Shown here: piece by piece, positions 30,468 to 42,470 of the stretch | Layout of the letters: every line of letters starts with the position of its first letter | Numbering within the stretch: position 1 is the stretch's first letter | Source of the DNA: Azolla caroliniana | Lineage: Eukaryota > Polypodiophyta | NCBI GenBank assembly: GCA_043228905.1 | Contig: JBHGNT010000022.1 | Location: 10,726,001-10,790,000 of the forward strand | DNA: 64,000 nucleotides | Direction of reading: 5' to 3' | Made by a program: the position numbers and the translations under genes | Notes under the pieces: generated by a model | Told to the model about the DNA's origin: nothing | Database searches by the model: none | What the model saw: only the letters and a program-made list of their open reading frames with translations

Positions 30468-32883
30468 CTAACTTTTTTACATGAACTCGATACGGCGTAT
30501 CGAGTTCATGTTTAAAGTTTTATTTCGGATTTTTTTTTAAAAATAATTACATTTTTTCCTATTTTATTATGGTGTTTTGTTTGTTTTCTAAAAACAAATT
30601 GAGCTTTAATAAGTGATAAAAATAATACTTTATGTATTGCAATGTATGGTCTAATGGTCAAGAGCCCCACCCATGTAGCAGAAGGTCATGGGTTCGAGTC
30701 CTACTATATCATGTCATGAACTAAGCTAACTTCTTTACATGAACTCGATACCCCTTTTAAACATGAACTCGATACGCTGTATCGAGTTCATGTAAAAAAG
30801 TTAGCTTTTCAACATGAACTCGATACGCCATATCGAGTTCATGTTTAAAGTTTTATTTCAGATTTTTTTTTTTAAATAATTACATTTTTTCCTATTTTAT
30901 TATGGTGTTTTATTTTTTTTCTAAAAAAAATTAAGCTTTAATAAGTGATAAAAATAATAATATATGTATTACACCGTGTAGCAGAAGGTCATGGGTTCGA
31001 GTCCTACCATATCATGACATATAAAAAAGTTAGCTTTTTTACAAGAACTCGATACTAGCTTTTTTACATGAACCTGATACGGCGTATCGAGTTCATGTTG
31101 AAAAGCTAACTTTTTTACATGAACCCGACACGGTGTATCGAGTTCATGTTTAAAGTTTTATTTCGGATTTTTTTTTTTAAATAATTACATTTTTCCCTAT
31201 TTTATTATGGTGTTTTGTTTTTTTTCTAAAAAAGAATTGAGCTTTAAGAAGTGATAAAAATAATATTTTATGTATTACAATGTATGGTTTAATGGTCAAG
31301 AGCTTGACCCATGTAACAAAGGTCATGGGTTCGAGTCCTACCATATCATGACATGAAAAGTTTAATTTTGGATTTTTTTAAAAAAATATTTAAATTTTTT
31401 TCTATTTTATTTTGGTACTTTGTTTTTTTTTCTAAAACAAAATTGAGCTTTAATAAGTGGTGAAAAAACTAGAGCTTTTATCACAAGTCGATACAATGTA
31501 TCAAATTGATGTTTAAAAAATAAAACAAAATCAATAAAAAACTATAAAAAATTGAAAAAAATTGAAACAAAATTGAAAACAATTAGAAAAAATTACTTTA
31601 AGCATGAACTCAATACATTATATTGAATTGTGATAAAATTATGGTTTTCTAGATGAACTCAAGCACAATTTATTATTATTATTATTTTTTAAATCTAGTA
31701 AAAAAAACTTTGAGCAAGAATTCAATACATTGTATGGAATTATGATGAAAACTCTATTTTTTACATCAACTCGATATAACATATCGACTTAATGTTTAAA
31801 ATCTTGTTGTTTTTCAGATAAAAGAGGTTTTTTAAACATGAACTTGAATCGTACTAAAATCTTTGTTTTTACAAGAGAAAAAGATGCATATCGATAGTGC
31901 AAACAAGTATGTTGTACAATAAGATACTTTATGGTAAACATGTGCATCATTGATTAACAAAAAACTATTAATAATTGTGTTGATGGTAATTGAACCTTGC
32001 AAATGCCATTTACACGGTCCATAAAGTGTTCGTATGGTTCTCAATCACTACTTAATGTTGATCTTTATAGTTGGAACGAATGATGACAACACAAGCATAA
32101 CTCAGGTGACAAGGAAACTTGCAAGAAGTCAAGGTGGGGATATTAATAGCTACACATGTAGATGGCCATGACCTAGGGTACCAATTCTGCATTGGTAAAG
32201 TTTTGGATGTGATGATGCATAAAACCTTTGTAATACATCTATCATTGACATTAATGAGGTGGATATCATTATGTATGACTTTAAACAAATAAAAGTTGGA
32301 TGTATAAGGACAACAACGATATGCATAATAAAAGAGATATTAGCAAGTCTAGAAGATATCTCAGATTGAAGACGAAGAAGATTTATTGCACAAAATTTGG
32401 AGATACCATTTGGTGAAGACAATGATTTGATTGGTACATTAGAAGATGAGGAGGAAGAGTCACAATTGTATATTATCTATAGTAGTGATTCTCATGAAAA
32501 GAATGATGATAGTCATGCAAATAACTCCCAAATGTATTTGTTGTGCAACTATATGTAACAAATTTAGACAACATTTTATCGAATGGAATAAAAACGTTCA
32601 TTGTTTTGAAATATTCTACTTTGATTTCTTTAAGATCTAAAAACTTATTAGTTGTCATTTTTCTTTAAAAATCCACAAAGTTACTTTTCATATTTTACCC
32701 AAATTTGGCATTTTTCAATTTTACCAAATGGTGAAAATTTCAACTTTTTCATCAAGTTTTGGAGAACATGTGATACTAGTATCAAGATGTTTTGTGAAAT
32801 GGCAAAAAAAACCCCAAAATCAAACAGAATATTCCTTATCCTTCCACTTGTGCGCGATCCTTCCACTTGTGAACGCAAACGTG

Positions 32884-32999
32884 TTCACATCTTGTCCTAA
32901 TAAAAATATGAGGTGAGACATATGAGGTCCAAAACCCATTGTATGCATTAACCCAGAAACAAAGGATCAATTAACATGATCATAAGCTTTCTTCAAATC
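32884..32999 (-). pseudogene. LINE I, RT fragment upstream of the inserted element
   Basis: On the minus strand DLKKAYDHVN, a stop, then SFVSGLMHTMGFGPHM, the conserved RT block with catalytic Asp in the F/LKKAYD motif. It joins logically to the block at 28520. Its own upstream part is cut off by the LTR starting at 33000. Confidence 0.75.
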
Positions 33000-33414
33000 T
33001 GTAAAAGAATACGTTGTGTGGAAGCAATAGAAAACCGAACACAGAAACGCAGGTTTAATGGAGAGCTTAGAATATACACAATACACGGGAATGACAAAGA
33101 GAGAGCACACAGAAAATCAATTCAAAAATCATACTTAATCTGTACATCGTATGTGTTCAGTGAACACTTTTATACAAGTCCATACAGACTGACAGAAGTA
33201 CGGTGTACTTCAATGCTCACACAAGCGTCTGACACTAACTATGAGACATTAACTTCCTAGTAGTCTAGGCTGCTACTAGGCTTCCGGTTATTGATGGATC
33301 TGGCTAACCGGCTCCCCAGCTCACCGGCTCACCGATTCGGCTCATTCTTCTAGATGCCGATCCAGCTCAAGCTTATTTAGCCGTTCCGGATCCGGTTGAG
33401 CTTGCCGCTCAACA
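33000..33414 (-). repeat. 3' LTR of copia element E (minus strand)
   Basis: Minus-strand TGTTGAGCGG...TTTTACA with a TATAAAAG box (33167-33174). It is inserted in LINE I and is related to the LTR of copia D: the final 100 bp are nearly the same. Confidence 0.8.
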
Positions 33415-33645
33415 CTCCCCCTCAAGCTCAACTTGAGGTCGGATCGTAGTGTTAGTCTCCATGGTAGTTAATCCTTCCACCCAGCTCCTTCTGGTGTCAC
33501 TCCACCTTGCTCGCGCTCCTCGTCCAATCCTGTCTTGTTTGCCGCGACCCTTCTGTCTCTACGCACCTCGACCTCCTCGGTTGGCTTGTCTGTTCAACAG
33601 GCCCAATTCAGCTCCCTCGCTGCAATGACTTCGGTGCTCGCCGAT
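33415..33645 (-). pseudogene. Copia E: purine tract and 3' internal remnant
   Basis: GAGCTTGAGGGGGAG directly precedes the LTR on the minus strand and is the polypurine tract (33415-33429). The remaining 215 bp resemble the non-coding tail of copia D at about 52080-52217. The rest of E lies beyond the D insertion, outside the window or lost. Confidence 0.65.
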
Positions 33646-34046
33646 TGTTGAGAGACAAGCTCAACATTCGTGCGTAATACGATGCGTAACCCAGTGCGTA
33701 GATTGGGTGCGTAAATCGGTACGCATAATATGGCCGTATAGGTGTGAAAACCACAAGGCTGTTGGGAAGATATTCCTCGTAAGGAATAATTTTGGGAGTT
33801 AGTGTAGTAGGCTCATTTATGAGCGGTCAAGTACTGTCAGTACTTGTGTCAGCCCTATTGTTAGGACTTGTATAAAAGGTGCTCACTGAGCACGGTGTAT
33901 CTACAGATTGAGTAATATTTTAAATTGAGTTTCTGTGTGTGTCTCTCTCTCTGTCTCTCCGGTGTACTGTGTATATTCTAAACTCTCCATTAAACCTGTG
34001 TTCTGTGTTCGGTTTTCTATTGCTTCCGCATGCTATTCTTTTTACA
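33646..34046 (+). repeat. 5' LTR of copia D (401 bp)
   Basis: TGTTGAGAGAC...TTTTTACA with TATAAAAG at 33871-33878 and a (ct)n run near 33940-33960. Confidence 0.85.
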
Positions 34047-34058
34047 TGGTATCAGAGC
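34047..34058 (+). promoter_or_regulatory. Primer-binding site of copia D
   Basis: TGGTATCAGAGC directly after the LTR; complementary to initiator tRNA-Met, as in copia F. Confidence 0.95.
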
Positions 34059-34136
34059 ACGAGGGTTGAGAACCTTTGCAGCCGACCTTAGCTCAAGAAG
34101 AAAACCTAACCTTCGTAAAGAAGAGGAAAAACAAAA

Positions 34137-35676
34137 TGGATAAAGGCATCGCTAGCTCGCTTCCAACGGAGAATCTCGACAGAAACAACTACGCGTCTTG
34201 GTCTTACAAGATGCATCAGTACCTGCTCGGGCATGGTTACTGGAGCTATGTTGACGGAGCAAATGACACAGCACCCGGTTCAACAGACAAAGACTTCCCG
34301 GCTTGGGAACAGTTTGTGAGCAAAGTACTATACTGCTTCGTGTCTTGTGTGGGAGAACAACTCCTAAGCTACATTCGGGATGCAAAAACGCCGAAAGATG
34401 CTTGGGGAAATCTTAAGAAGATTTTTGCCGCAAGCACTACAGCTAGGAAATTTCAACTCCGATAGGAGCTCAGCAACCTACGACAACGTGACTTGTCGGT
34501 GGCTGATTACACCTCGAAGATCAAAGAGATATGCCACTCCTTAGCTGCTATCGATGTGAACGTCAAGGAAGGCAAGATGGTGCAGATCTGTCTTGGGGGA
34601 CTAGCATCGAAGTTCGGAGCATTCCGAACTACTGTGTGTACACGGGAGAATACGCAGTCATTTTTCGACCTACAGTCAATGCTCCTTATAGAGGAGAACC
34701 ACGTGGGTGCGTTGTCAAGCACGCATGCCAACATCAAGATGTTGTACACGGAGGGAGATAAGCCTCGTGGTCGTGGCAAACAAGGCGAGTCGGTGCGCAA
34801 TGGAGGCGGCCGACAGGATCAAGGAAGAAGGCACCGAAGTGATGCCAACAACAATTCCAAACCCTCCGGAAACAGGGGGAGTCGAGGCGACGAGAACCAG
34901 CAATGGAAATCCGTTGTAGAATGCTGGTACTGTAGCAAGAAAGGCCACGAGGAGAGCGAGTGCTGGAAGAAGCGCGCTGATTCAGAGAGGACCGGATCTG
35001 GATCGGGCTCCGGACGAACCGACAAAGGAAATTGGCAACAATTGCACTACGCTGAAGGGTTCGGAAAAGCCGGAAAAGGGTCAGCCTTCGTGACGAGACA
35101 CAAAGCGAACTTGATGAAGATGTCCACCCCGAAATCAGACAAGGTGTGGTATGTCAACTCTGGCGCGTCAAACCACATGATGTGCCACAAGGAGTGGTTC
35201 TCATACCTTGAGAAACCGATTCAACCGGGAGTAGTTGCAACCACAGACGACACTCCGCATCCAATCGCGAATGTCGGTGAATTTCCCCTGAGCCATGTCA
35301 GGCAGAAAGGGAAACTCATGAACGTGTTACACGTCTCGACAATCACAAAGAATCTGGTGTTGGTCGGGCAGATCATTGACTAGGGGATGCAAGTCCCGTT
35401 CACGCATCTCGGGTGCTTCATCGAAGAAGAAGGCCGAGTTATTGCGCAAGGGTGCAGAGACGGGAGGATGTTTATCCTCGACTCTAGTGATGGTGGCACC
35501 GCAATGTTCGCGAAAGGACAAAAAGTCGAGTCGAATATCGACTTATGGCATAAGCGGATAGGCCACGTCAACTATCAACGGCTTCGGGATGTGCAATGGA
35601 AACATGTGGTGTTCGGATTGCCCAAATTTTGTGGCCAGAAGGCGCAAATTTGTGAAGCTTGCTAGCTAGGGAAGCA
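34137..35676 (+). pseudogene. Copia D gag, protease and pre-integrase region
   Basis: MDKGIASSLP at 34137 begins a Gag of the UBN2 type (YASWSYKMHQYLLGHGYW). A TAG at 34463-34465 interrupts it, and the frame resumes to TAG at 35381-35383. A CCHC knuckle is at CWYCSKKGHEESEC. The protease motif reads VNSGASNHM: the catalytic aspartate of DSGA is replaced by asparagine. The pre-integrase block (LWHKRIGHVNYQRLRDV) follows in the frame from 35387 to a TAG at 35663. The element is interrupted at 35676 by the large insertion; the same reading continues at 49349. Confidence 0.85.
35669..35676. repeat. Left 8-bp target duplication of the 13.66-kb insertion
   Basis: gggaagca, repeated at 49341-49348. 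One copy restores an uninterrupted copia D reading across the site. Confidence 0.9.
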
Positions 35677-35759
35677 CCCGGGAACTCCACTATATATAAG
35701 AAGGTTGGTTCACGTGCGTTCATGACATCATTTATAAACCCCTTATACGTATGTTTTTT

Positions 35760-37990
35760 ACTATTTTAGAGGCCCTTTTGTACAAAAAAGATTAATAAAA
35801 ATACCCCCTATTACCAATATGTTTTTTGATAACCACCTATTTTAAATGCCCTTACATAGAAAATATACATGCACACATAGTTTCTAATCCAAGAAACCTA
35901 GAATGGATCTATGACCCTCTTTACAATTTATGACTCACAAATTTGTGAAAGAACATTAAACAACATATGCAATTTTGTAGAAATGCTTCATCAAGTACCA
36001 CATAAATTGAAAACACAATGTGTAAAGTATATAGTAATGCACAAACAATTCAAAAACATTAGAGGTATATCATATATAAGCCGCATATAAGTTCATGTCA
36101 ATAGTTTATTTAAACATATGAAGAATATGAAGTGATAAAAAAGAATGTAATTTACAAAAAAAATAATCTTGAACTTGACATGCATATCTCAAAGAGCACA
36201 CATGGGACAATCCAAATGCATATCAATAATGAAATTACTAACAAATTAACATTATGCTTGGTTTAATGGATAAACTCATAAGAAGCCACTACATTATTTT
36301 TTCCCAAATACATTGATCAAACAAATGACAACATATGTTATATTTCCATTTGAAATGTAAGACATCACACTATAAAAATGAGATAAAATTAATCATTTTG
36401 TTGTTCAATGTCTACTTAAAATACTTATTACAATAAAGGTTATCTTCATAAAGACCAACTATATAAATAGAAAATCCAAAGAAGCTTATTTTAGATTATA
36501 AATTTCATGTAGTTTCTATCTTCAATGTTGGACCTGTATTATGGCCATGACATCACTCTACGCCCTCTCCACATCCTTGGTTTGTTTCATACTTTCTTTT
36601 TGAATCTCAATAATATGACCTTTCAGGGAGGATGACTCTTGTTTCTCTCTTGGTTACTCGTTTCCTTCTGAGTAGTTCATTTAAGGCATGAGGAAAAGCA
36701 AAAGTTGCATTTCTATCAAAGTCAACAACTCATAAACAGAATCATCATAAAAAATACCAAAATAGTTATTAAGGATCATTGGGTCCAAACAAAGCTCTTA
36801 TACTTTCTTTATGACAAAACAATCCAATCTTAGCTTATGTATTTCAAATATCAATGACTTACGTTCAAAAAAAAATCTAAATTTTATCCAAAATATATTC
36901 TTCTCCAAATTTTTGGGGGTTTCAAATTTCTTGCTGTAAAATTCAGAAACCTATTTGAGAATGAGTCAAGTTATTAATGTTCATAATGTGGGACACAAGT
37001 ATGTACCTACAGCAATGGGCCTCATATAACTCTTATATGGTTTCTATAGATGATATATCATATCTAAGGCATCCTTGGAAAAATAATGCTTCAATTTCTC
37101 AACTTTAGTGTTACTACTAGACCATATGAGAACCATCATATACTATCAATACATCAAACATATGTGTGCATATCCAAAACTATGAACATTTATGGTAAAT
37201 AATTATGAATAAATAGATCCACAACTATGAGGATTCATGATCAGTAATAAAAAAACAAATTTACATATTTAAGAACCTGGACAAAGATGTATGTTTTCTC
37301 TCTAGCGGAATTGTTTCTACCACCATCAAACAAGCAAGCAAATAAACATGATTGGCCACCAATGACAACTAACCGTTTTAAATAATTCAATAAAAACCTG
37401 GGATACAAAAAGTTGGGCCTATCCCCTCCACTCAAACAATCCTTGAGCATACATAGATGATACTCGAGCATCTAATAATGGCAATAAAAAAAGAATCTTC
37501 ATAAAAATTAGAGAAGGCTCAATCAATACCATTATAATTATGAAATTATACAGTAAACCAAAGTTTATATTACCTCTCAATATATGAGTTCCCTTACATC
37601 CTTTTTTGAAACTCTTCTCCTCTCGAATTCAAACTCCAACTTACTGATGGGTTACCTTAGCTAAACCCTTGAAGTAATGATTTACTAAGGCCTTCACAAA
37701 AACTAGTAAAACTTTTAGCAATCTCTTCTTGGACTCAAACTAGAATAAATACAAGCACAAACTCTACTTTCATATTCATCAAAGATGAAACAAGTTCAAT
37801 GAGAGTGTACCTTCTTTGCAAAATAATAAGTTAATTATCTCTTGGCACCTAAAGATTGCAAATTGTGTGTTAAGAACATGAAATGTGTATATTTAAATAG
37901 ACTATTATATTGATAGAATATAGTCGTTGGGTTATCATGAAATACAACTCTTGTCAATCCGAAATCACATATTTTAACCTTGCAATCAAC
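35760..37990. other. AT-rich non-coding stretch
   Basis: About 70 percent A+T with no ORF of note, no recognisable protein motif and no clear repeat apart from the subterminal motifs near its start. Confidence 0.5.
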
Positions 37991-37992
37991 AT

Positions 37993-38398
37993 TTGCAAGC
38001 ACACGTGTGTGTGTGTGTGTGCGTGCGCGCATATGTATGTATTGTATTGTATTCCATGTTATGTATGTATGTGTGTACATATTGTATTGTATTCATTGAA
38101 TTGCATGTGTATGTATTTACATATTGTATTGTAATGCATGTGTTGTATGTATGTAATGTGTGTGTGTTTGTGTGTGTGAATGTTCTATACATGTGCATAT
38201 GTTGGTATTGTATTGTATATATGGAATGTGTGTGTGAATGTTCTATACATGTGCATATGTATGTATGGAATTGTGTGTGAATGTTCTATACATGTGCATA
38301 TGTATGTATTCTATTGTATGTATGGAATGTGTGTATGCATGTATGTATGTATTCTATTGTATGTATAGAATGTGTGTATGCATGTATGTATGTGTTAG

Positions 38399-38443
<45 letters not shown>

Positions 38444-39016
38444 ATGTGCATATGTATGTATTGTATTGTATGTATGGAATGTGTGTATGCATGTATGTAT
38501 GTGTTAGATGTGTGTGTGAGTATATGCTCTATACATGTGCATATGCATGTGTGTGTATGTATGTGTTGGATGTGTGTGTGAGTATATGCTCTATACATGT
38601 GCATTTGCATGTATTGTATTGCATTTGTGTGTATGTATGTGTGGTTTGTGTGTGATATATATATGTGCATATGTATGTATTGTATTGTATGTATGGAATG
38701 TGTGTATGCATGCATGTATGTGTTAGATGTGTGTGTGAGTATATGCTCTATACATGTGCATATGCATGTATTGTATTGCATGTGTGTGTGTGTGTATGTG
38801 TTGTTTGTGTGTGTTATATATAGGTGCATATGTATGTATTGTATTGTATGTATGGAATGTGTGTATGCATGTATGTATGTGTAGTTTGTGTGTGTTATAT
38901 ATATGTGCATATGTATGTATTGTATTGTATGTATGGAATGTGTGTAGGTATGTGTTATATATATGTGCATAGGTATGTATTGTATTGAATGTGTGTATAT
39001 GTATATGTGTGTGTGT

Positions 39017-39109
<93 letters not shown>

Positions 39110-39283
39110 ATGTTCTATACATGTGCATATGCATGTATTGTATTGCATGTGTGTGTATGTATGTGTTGTTTGTGTGTGTTATATATATGTGCATATGTAT
39201 GTATTTTATTGTATGTATGGAATGTGTGTAGGTATGTGTTATATATATGTGCATAGGTATGTATTGTATTGAATGTGTGTATA

Positions 39284-39347
<64 letters not shown>

Positions 39348-39817
39348 TATATGTTCTATACATGTGCATATGTATGTATTGTATTGTATGTGTGTATGTA
39401 TGTGTTGTTTGTGTGTGTTATATATATGTGCATATGTATGTATTGTATTGCATGTGCATATGTATGTATTGTATTGCATGTGTATATATGTATATGTGTA
39501 TGTGTTATATATGTGTGTGAGTATATGTTCTATACATGTGCATATGTATGTATTGTATTGCATGTGTGTATGTATGTGTTGTTTGTGTGTGTTATATATA
39601 TGTCCATATGTATGTATATGTGTATATGTGTATATGTTGTTTGTGTATATGTGTATGTGTTGTTTGTGTGTTATATATATATGTGCATATTTATGTATTG
39701 TATTGCATGTGTATATATGTATATGTGTATTTGTTATATATGGATGTGTGTGAGAGAGTATATGTTCTATACATGTGCATATGTATGTATTATATTGCAT
39801 GTGTTTGTATGAATGTG

Positions 39818-39852
<35 letters not shown>

Positions 39853-39960
39853 GTATATATGTGCATATGTATGTATTGCATTGCATGTGTATATATGTAT
39901 GTGTGTGAGAGTATATATTCTATATATGTGCATATGTATGTATGTGTTGTGTCCGTGTGT
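37993..39960. repeat. Composite minisatellite/microsatellite block (GT, TATG, GA)
   Basis: A repeated unit built around ttctatacatgtgcatatg, tgtattgtattg and tgtgtgtatg, of variable length (about 50-150 bp), is interspersed with pure runs: (gt)n at 38400-38440, (gt)n followed by (ga)n at 39013-39106, and again at 39288-39348. Long open frames here encode only Cys-Val or His-Thr repeats and are not genes. Confidence 0.9.
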
Positions 39961-40009
39961 GTATTTCTTTTACATACCTGTAAATGTTTTATGAATAGTA
40001 GTTGTGGCA

Positions 40010-40260
40010 GCAGCTACAGAGGATAGAGGCGACCAATGGCGGCACAACGAGGCGAGGTAAGGCAACACAACGAGGCGAGCAGAGGCGGCAATGACAATAC
40101 GAAGAGAATAAAGGAAGTTGTAAGGACAATAGAGGCAACAAAAACGAGAAGAATAGAGGCAACAACAAAGAGGAGAACAAAGGCGGCAAAACCAAGAGAG
40201 TAGAGGAGACAACATTAGGCGGCAAAATGGGGCGGCAAAACTCAAAATTAAAAAATGTGA
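40010..40260. repeat. Purine-rich imperfect repeat
   Basis: Variants of agaggcggcaa and gaggcgacaa repeat irregularly; no protein motif. Confidence 0.6.
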
Positions 40261-40499
40261 ATGTATCAATGTTATGTTGACTATGAATGTATGTATCTGT
40301 GAATGAATATATGAAATTTGAATGCATGAATATATGTATACATGTATGAATATATGTATCCTTGCATGAATGTATGTATGTATATGTATATCCATAGATT
40401 GAAATATTCGCATTCGTGGGGCCTACCCCATGAATCCATACGAATAGGAATAGGAATACATATACATATATTCGTTTTCTTTTCTTTCTTTCTTTTTTA

Positions 40500-40860
40500 A
40501 ATAAAAAATAAAAAACAGTTTTTCTTCATCTGAACGAGTGAACGAACAGCGAGCAGCGAGTGAGGAAGCCTCACCCTACTCCCTATCTGCCCTCGCAAGG
40601 AAGCCTCACCTGACTCCCTGTTTGCCCTCGCTTCCCTTTGCATCTTGTTCTCGGCCAAAAAATTAGGGTTTCGGTTGAAAACTATAATTTCTGTCATAAA
40701 CCTAATTTAGATAGTAGTACTTTCTTTTGAGCCCGCATCCTCAACTCCCTCTCATGCTCTATTCTAAACCTACATCCTGTTCTCACTAAAACCCTACGTC
40801 CTCAACTCAGGCTCTCACTGAAACCGTAAGTTTACTAGAAGCCCTAATTAATTGATTATT
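40500..40860 (+). other. Gene-leader-like island with telo-box motifs
   Basis: Mixed-composition sequence containing attagggtttcgg and two aaaccctacg-like words (telo-box type), plus repeated ctcaactc and tctcactgaaacc. Such motifs are common in plant promoters and 5' leaders. No ORF follows, so it could be a captured gene fragment or a promoter remnant inside the transposon. Confidence 0.3.
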
Positions 40861-41160
40861 AATTAATTAACTTAATAACTAATATTTTTGAATGAATTAA
40901 GATATGTATTAGTAAATTAATTAATGTATTAGTGAACTAATTAATTATTATATTAGTGAGTTAATTAATTATTGATGTATATGTGTATATACATATATAA
41001 GTGATATGTGTGTATACACATATATGTATATATCATATATGTATGTATGTATGTATGTATGTATACATCTAAACGAACGGTTTTATAATATTCTTGGGGC
41101 CGTTTTATATTCTTGAATATAGCGAATATTGCGGATGTAGAATACCACGAATATTACGCA
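40860..41160. other. AT-rich spacer with attaattaat repeats
   Basis: Low-complexity taattaattaa repeats and a (tatg)n run at 41037-41062; nothing coding is visible. Confidence 0.5.
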
Positions 41161-42364
41161 TGGATCAATCTATGTGTATATGTATATAATATACATATGT
41201 AATGTATGTATGTATGAATGACTATATATATGTATACATTGATATGTGTATATATCTAATATGTAATATGTAATGTATGTATGTATATGAATATGAATAT
41301 GTATATAATGTATGTATGTATGAATGAACATATACATATGTATACATACATATGTGTATATATCTAATATGTAATATGTAATGCATCTATGTATGAATGA
41401 ATATATATATGTATACATACATAATATGTGTATATATCTAATATGTAATATGTAATGTATCTATGTATGAATGTACATAGGTGTATATGCAATATGTAAT
41501 GTATGTATGAATGAATATATATATTGTGGTGTGCATGTGCACAATATGTATACATACATATGTGTATATATCTAATGTGTAATAGGTAATGTATCTATGT
41601 ATGAATGTACATATGTGTATATGCAATATGCAATGTATGTATGTATATGTATATAATGTACATATGTAATGTATGTATGAATGAATATATATATGTTGTG
41701 GTATGCATGTGCACAATATGTATATATCTAATGTGTAATAGGTAATGTATCTATGTAGGAATGTACATATATGTATATGCAATATGCAATATGCAATGTA
41801 TGTATGTATGTATATGTATATAATGTACATATGTAATGTATGTATGAATGAATTATATATTGTGGTGTACATGTGCACAATATGTATACATACATATGTG
41901 TATATATATGTAATATGTAATATGTAATGTATGTAATAATGTATGTATGAATGAATATATGTACATGTGTAATGTATAAATGTAGAATGCGCATATATGT
42001 AATATGTAATGTATGTATGTGGATATTTGTTTGTAATATGTGTGTAATATGTATCTCTATATATACATATTCTAGTTTGCATGACCCCATGTGACCTACA
42101 TATATGCTGATATGTGGAATATGTATGTACGTATGTGTATGAGTGTATGTTTGTAAAATTTATACACATATCATTGTAACCATAAATATGTATATACATG
42201 TAGCAATGTATAAATGAATATATGCATGTCCATGTATGAATGTACATATGTGTATGAATATGTAATGTATATATATTTTTATGTGAATGCATATGTGCAT
42301 ATATGTGTGTGTGTGTGTGTGTGTGTGGATGTTTGTTTGTAATATGTATGTATGTGTATGTGTA

Positions 42365-42395
<31 letters not shown>

Positions 42396-42416
42396 TTAGA
42401 TACACACACACATACG

Positions 42417-42455
<39 letters not shown>

Positions 42456-42470
42456 CTAATATATGTATGT
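41160..42470. repeat. TATG/TATA-rich minisatellite block
   Basis: A unit of roughly 90-180 bp (tatctaatatgtaatatgtaatg, atgtatgaatg, tatacatacatatg) is repeated about eight times, with (tgtg)n at 42306-42328 and 42425-42452. It ends directly at the first codons of LINE G. Confidence 0.9.

Larger units (their letters stand above)
29979..31340 (+). repeat. Tandem array of about 332-bp units with tRNA-like module and palindromes
   Basis: Box-B words (ggttcgagtcc; ggttcaagtcc in the first) recur at 30027, 30358, 30691, 30994 and 31328, that is at 331, 333, 303 and 334 bp. Box-A words (tggtctaatggttaagagc and variants) precede them at 29983, 30314, 30647 and 31285; unit 4 has lost its A box. Between modules are one or two copies of a palindrome with arms aacatgaactcgatac / gtatcgagttcatgtt around ggc or gcc, then an AT-rich linker ending ttaataagtgataaaaataata. 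Confidence 0.85.
28521..32883. mobile_element. 4.36-kb non-autonomous element with long terminal inverted repeats
   Basis: It interrupts the RT of LINE I. The first 33 bp (cacctttgcattcacaag...) and the last 33 bp, reverse complemented, differ at three positions. Inverted similarity continues for more than 1 kb: 28600-28640 matches about 32760-32800, 29140-29240 matches about 31900-32010, and 29300-29500 matches about 31600-31760. No coding sequence is visible; the interior is a tandem array (29979-31340). The target duplication is not clear: flanks share only a diverged TGTG core. Layout fits a MULE- or foldback-like DNA transposon; superfamily not assigned. Confidence 0.75.

Noticed and set aside
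29979-31340. CRISPR-like array (regular spacing, palindromic repeats)
   Set aside because: The unit is about 332 bp with related linkers, no unique spacers and no cas genes, in a plant-type genome; it is a tandem satellite.
28521-32883. Clear 8- or 9-bp target duplication for the long-TIR element
   Set aside because: Flanks share only a TGTG core, about half the positions; not enough to claim.
38155-39881. Long open frames encoding His-Thr-Tyr or Cys-Val-Tyr repeats on both strands
   Set aside because: They are translations of GT/TATG microsatellites; all frames are open because the repeat lacks stops.
40010-40413. Minus-strand open frames of 112-147 codons
   Set aside because: Low-complexity purine-rich repeat and microsatellite translation with no motif.
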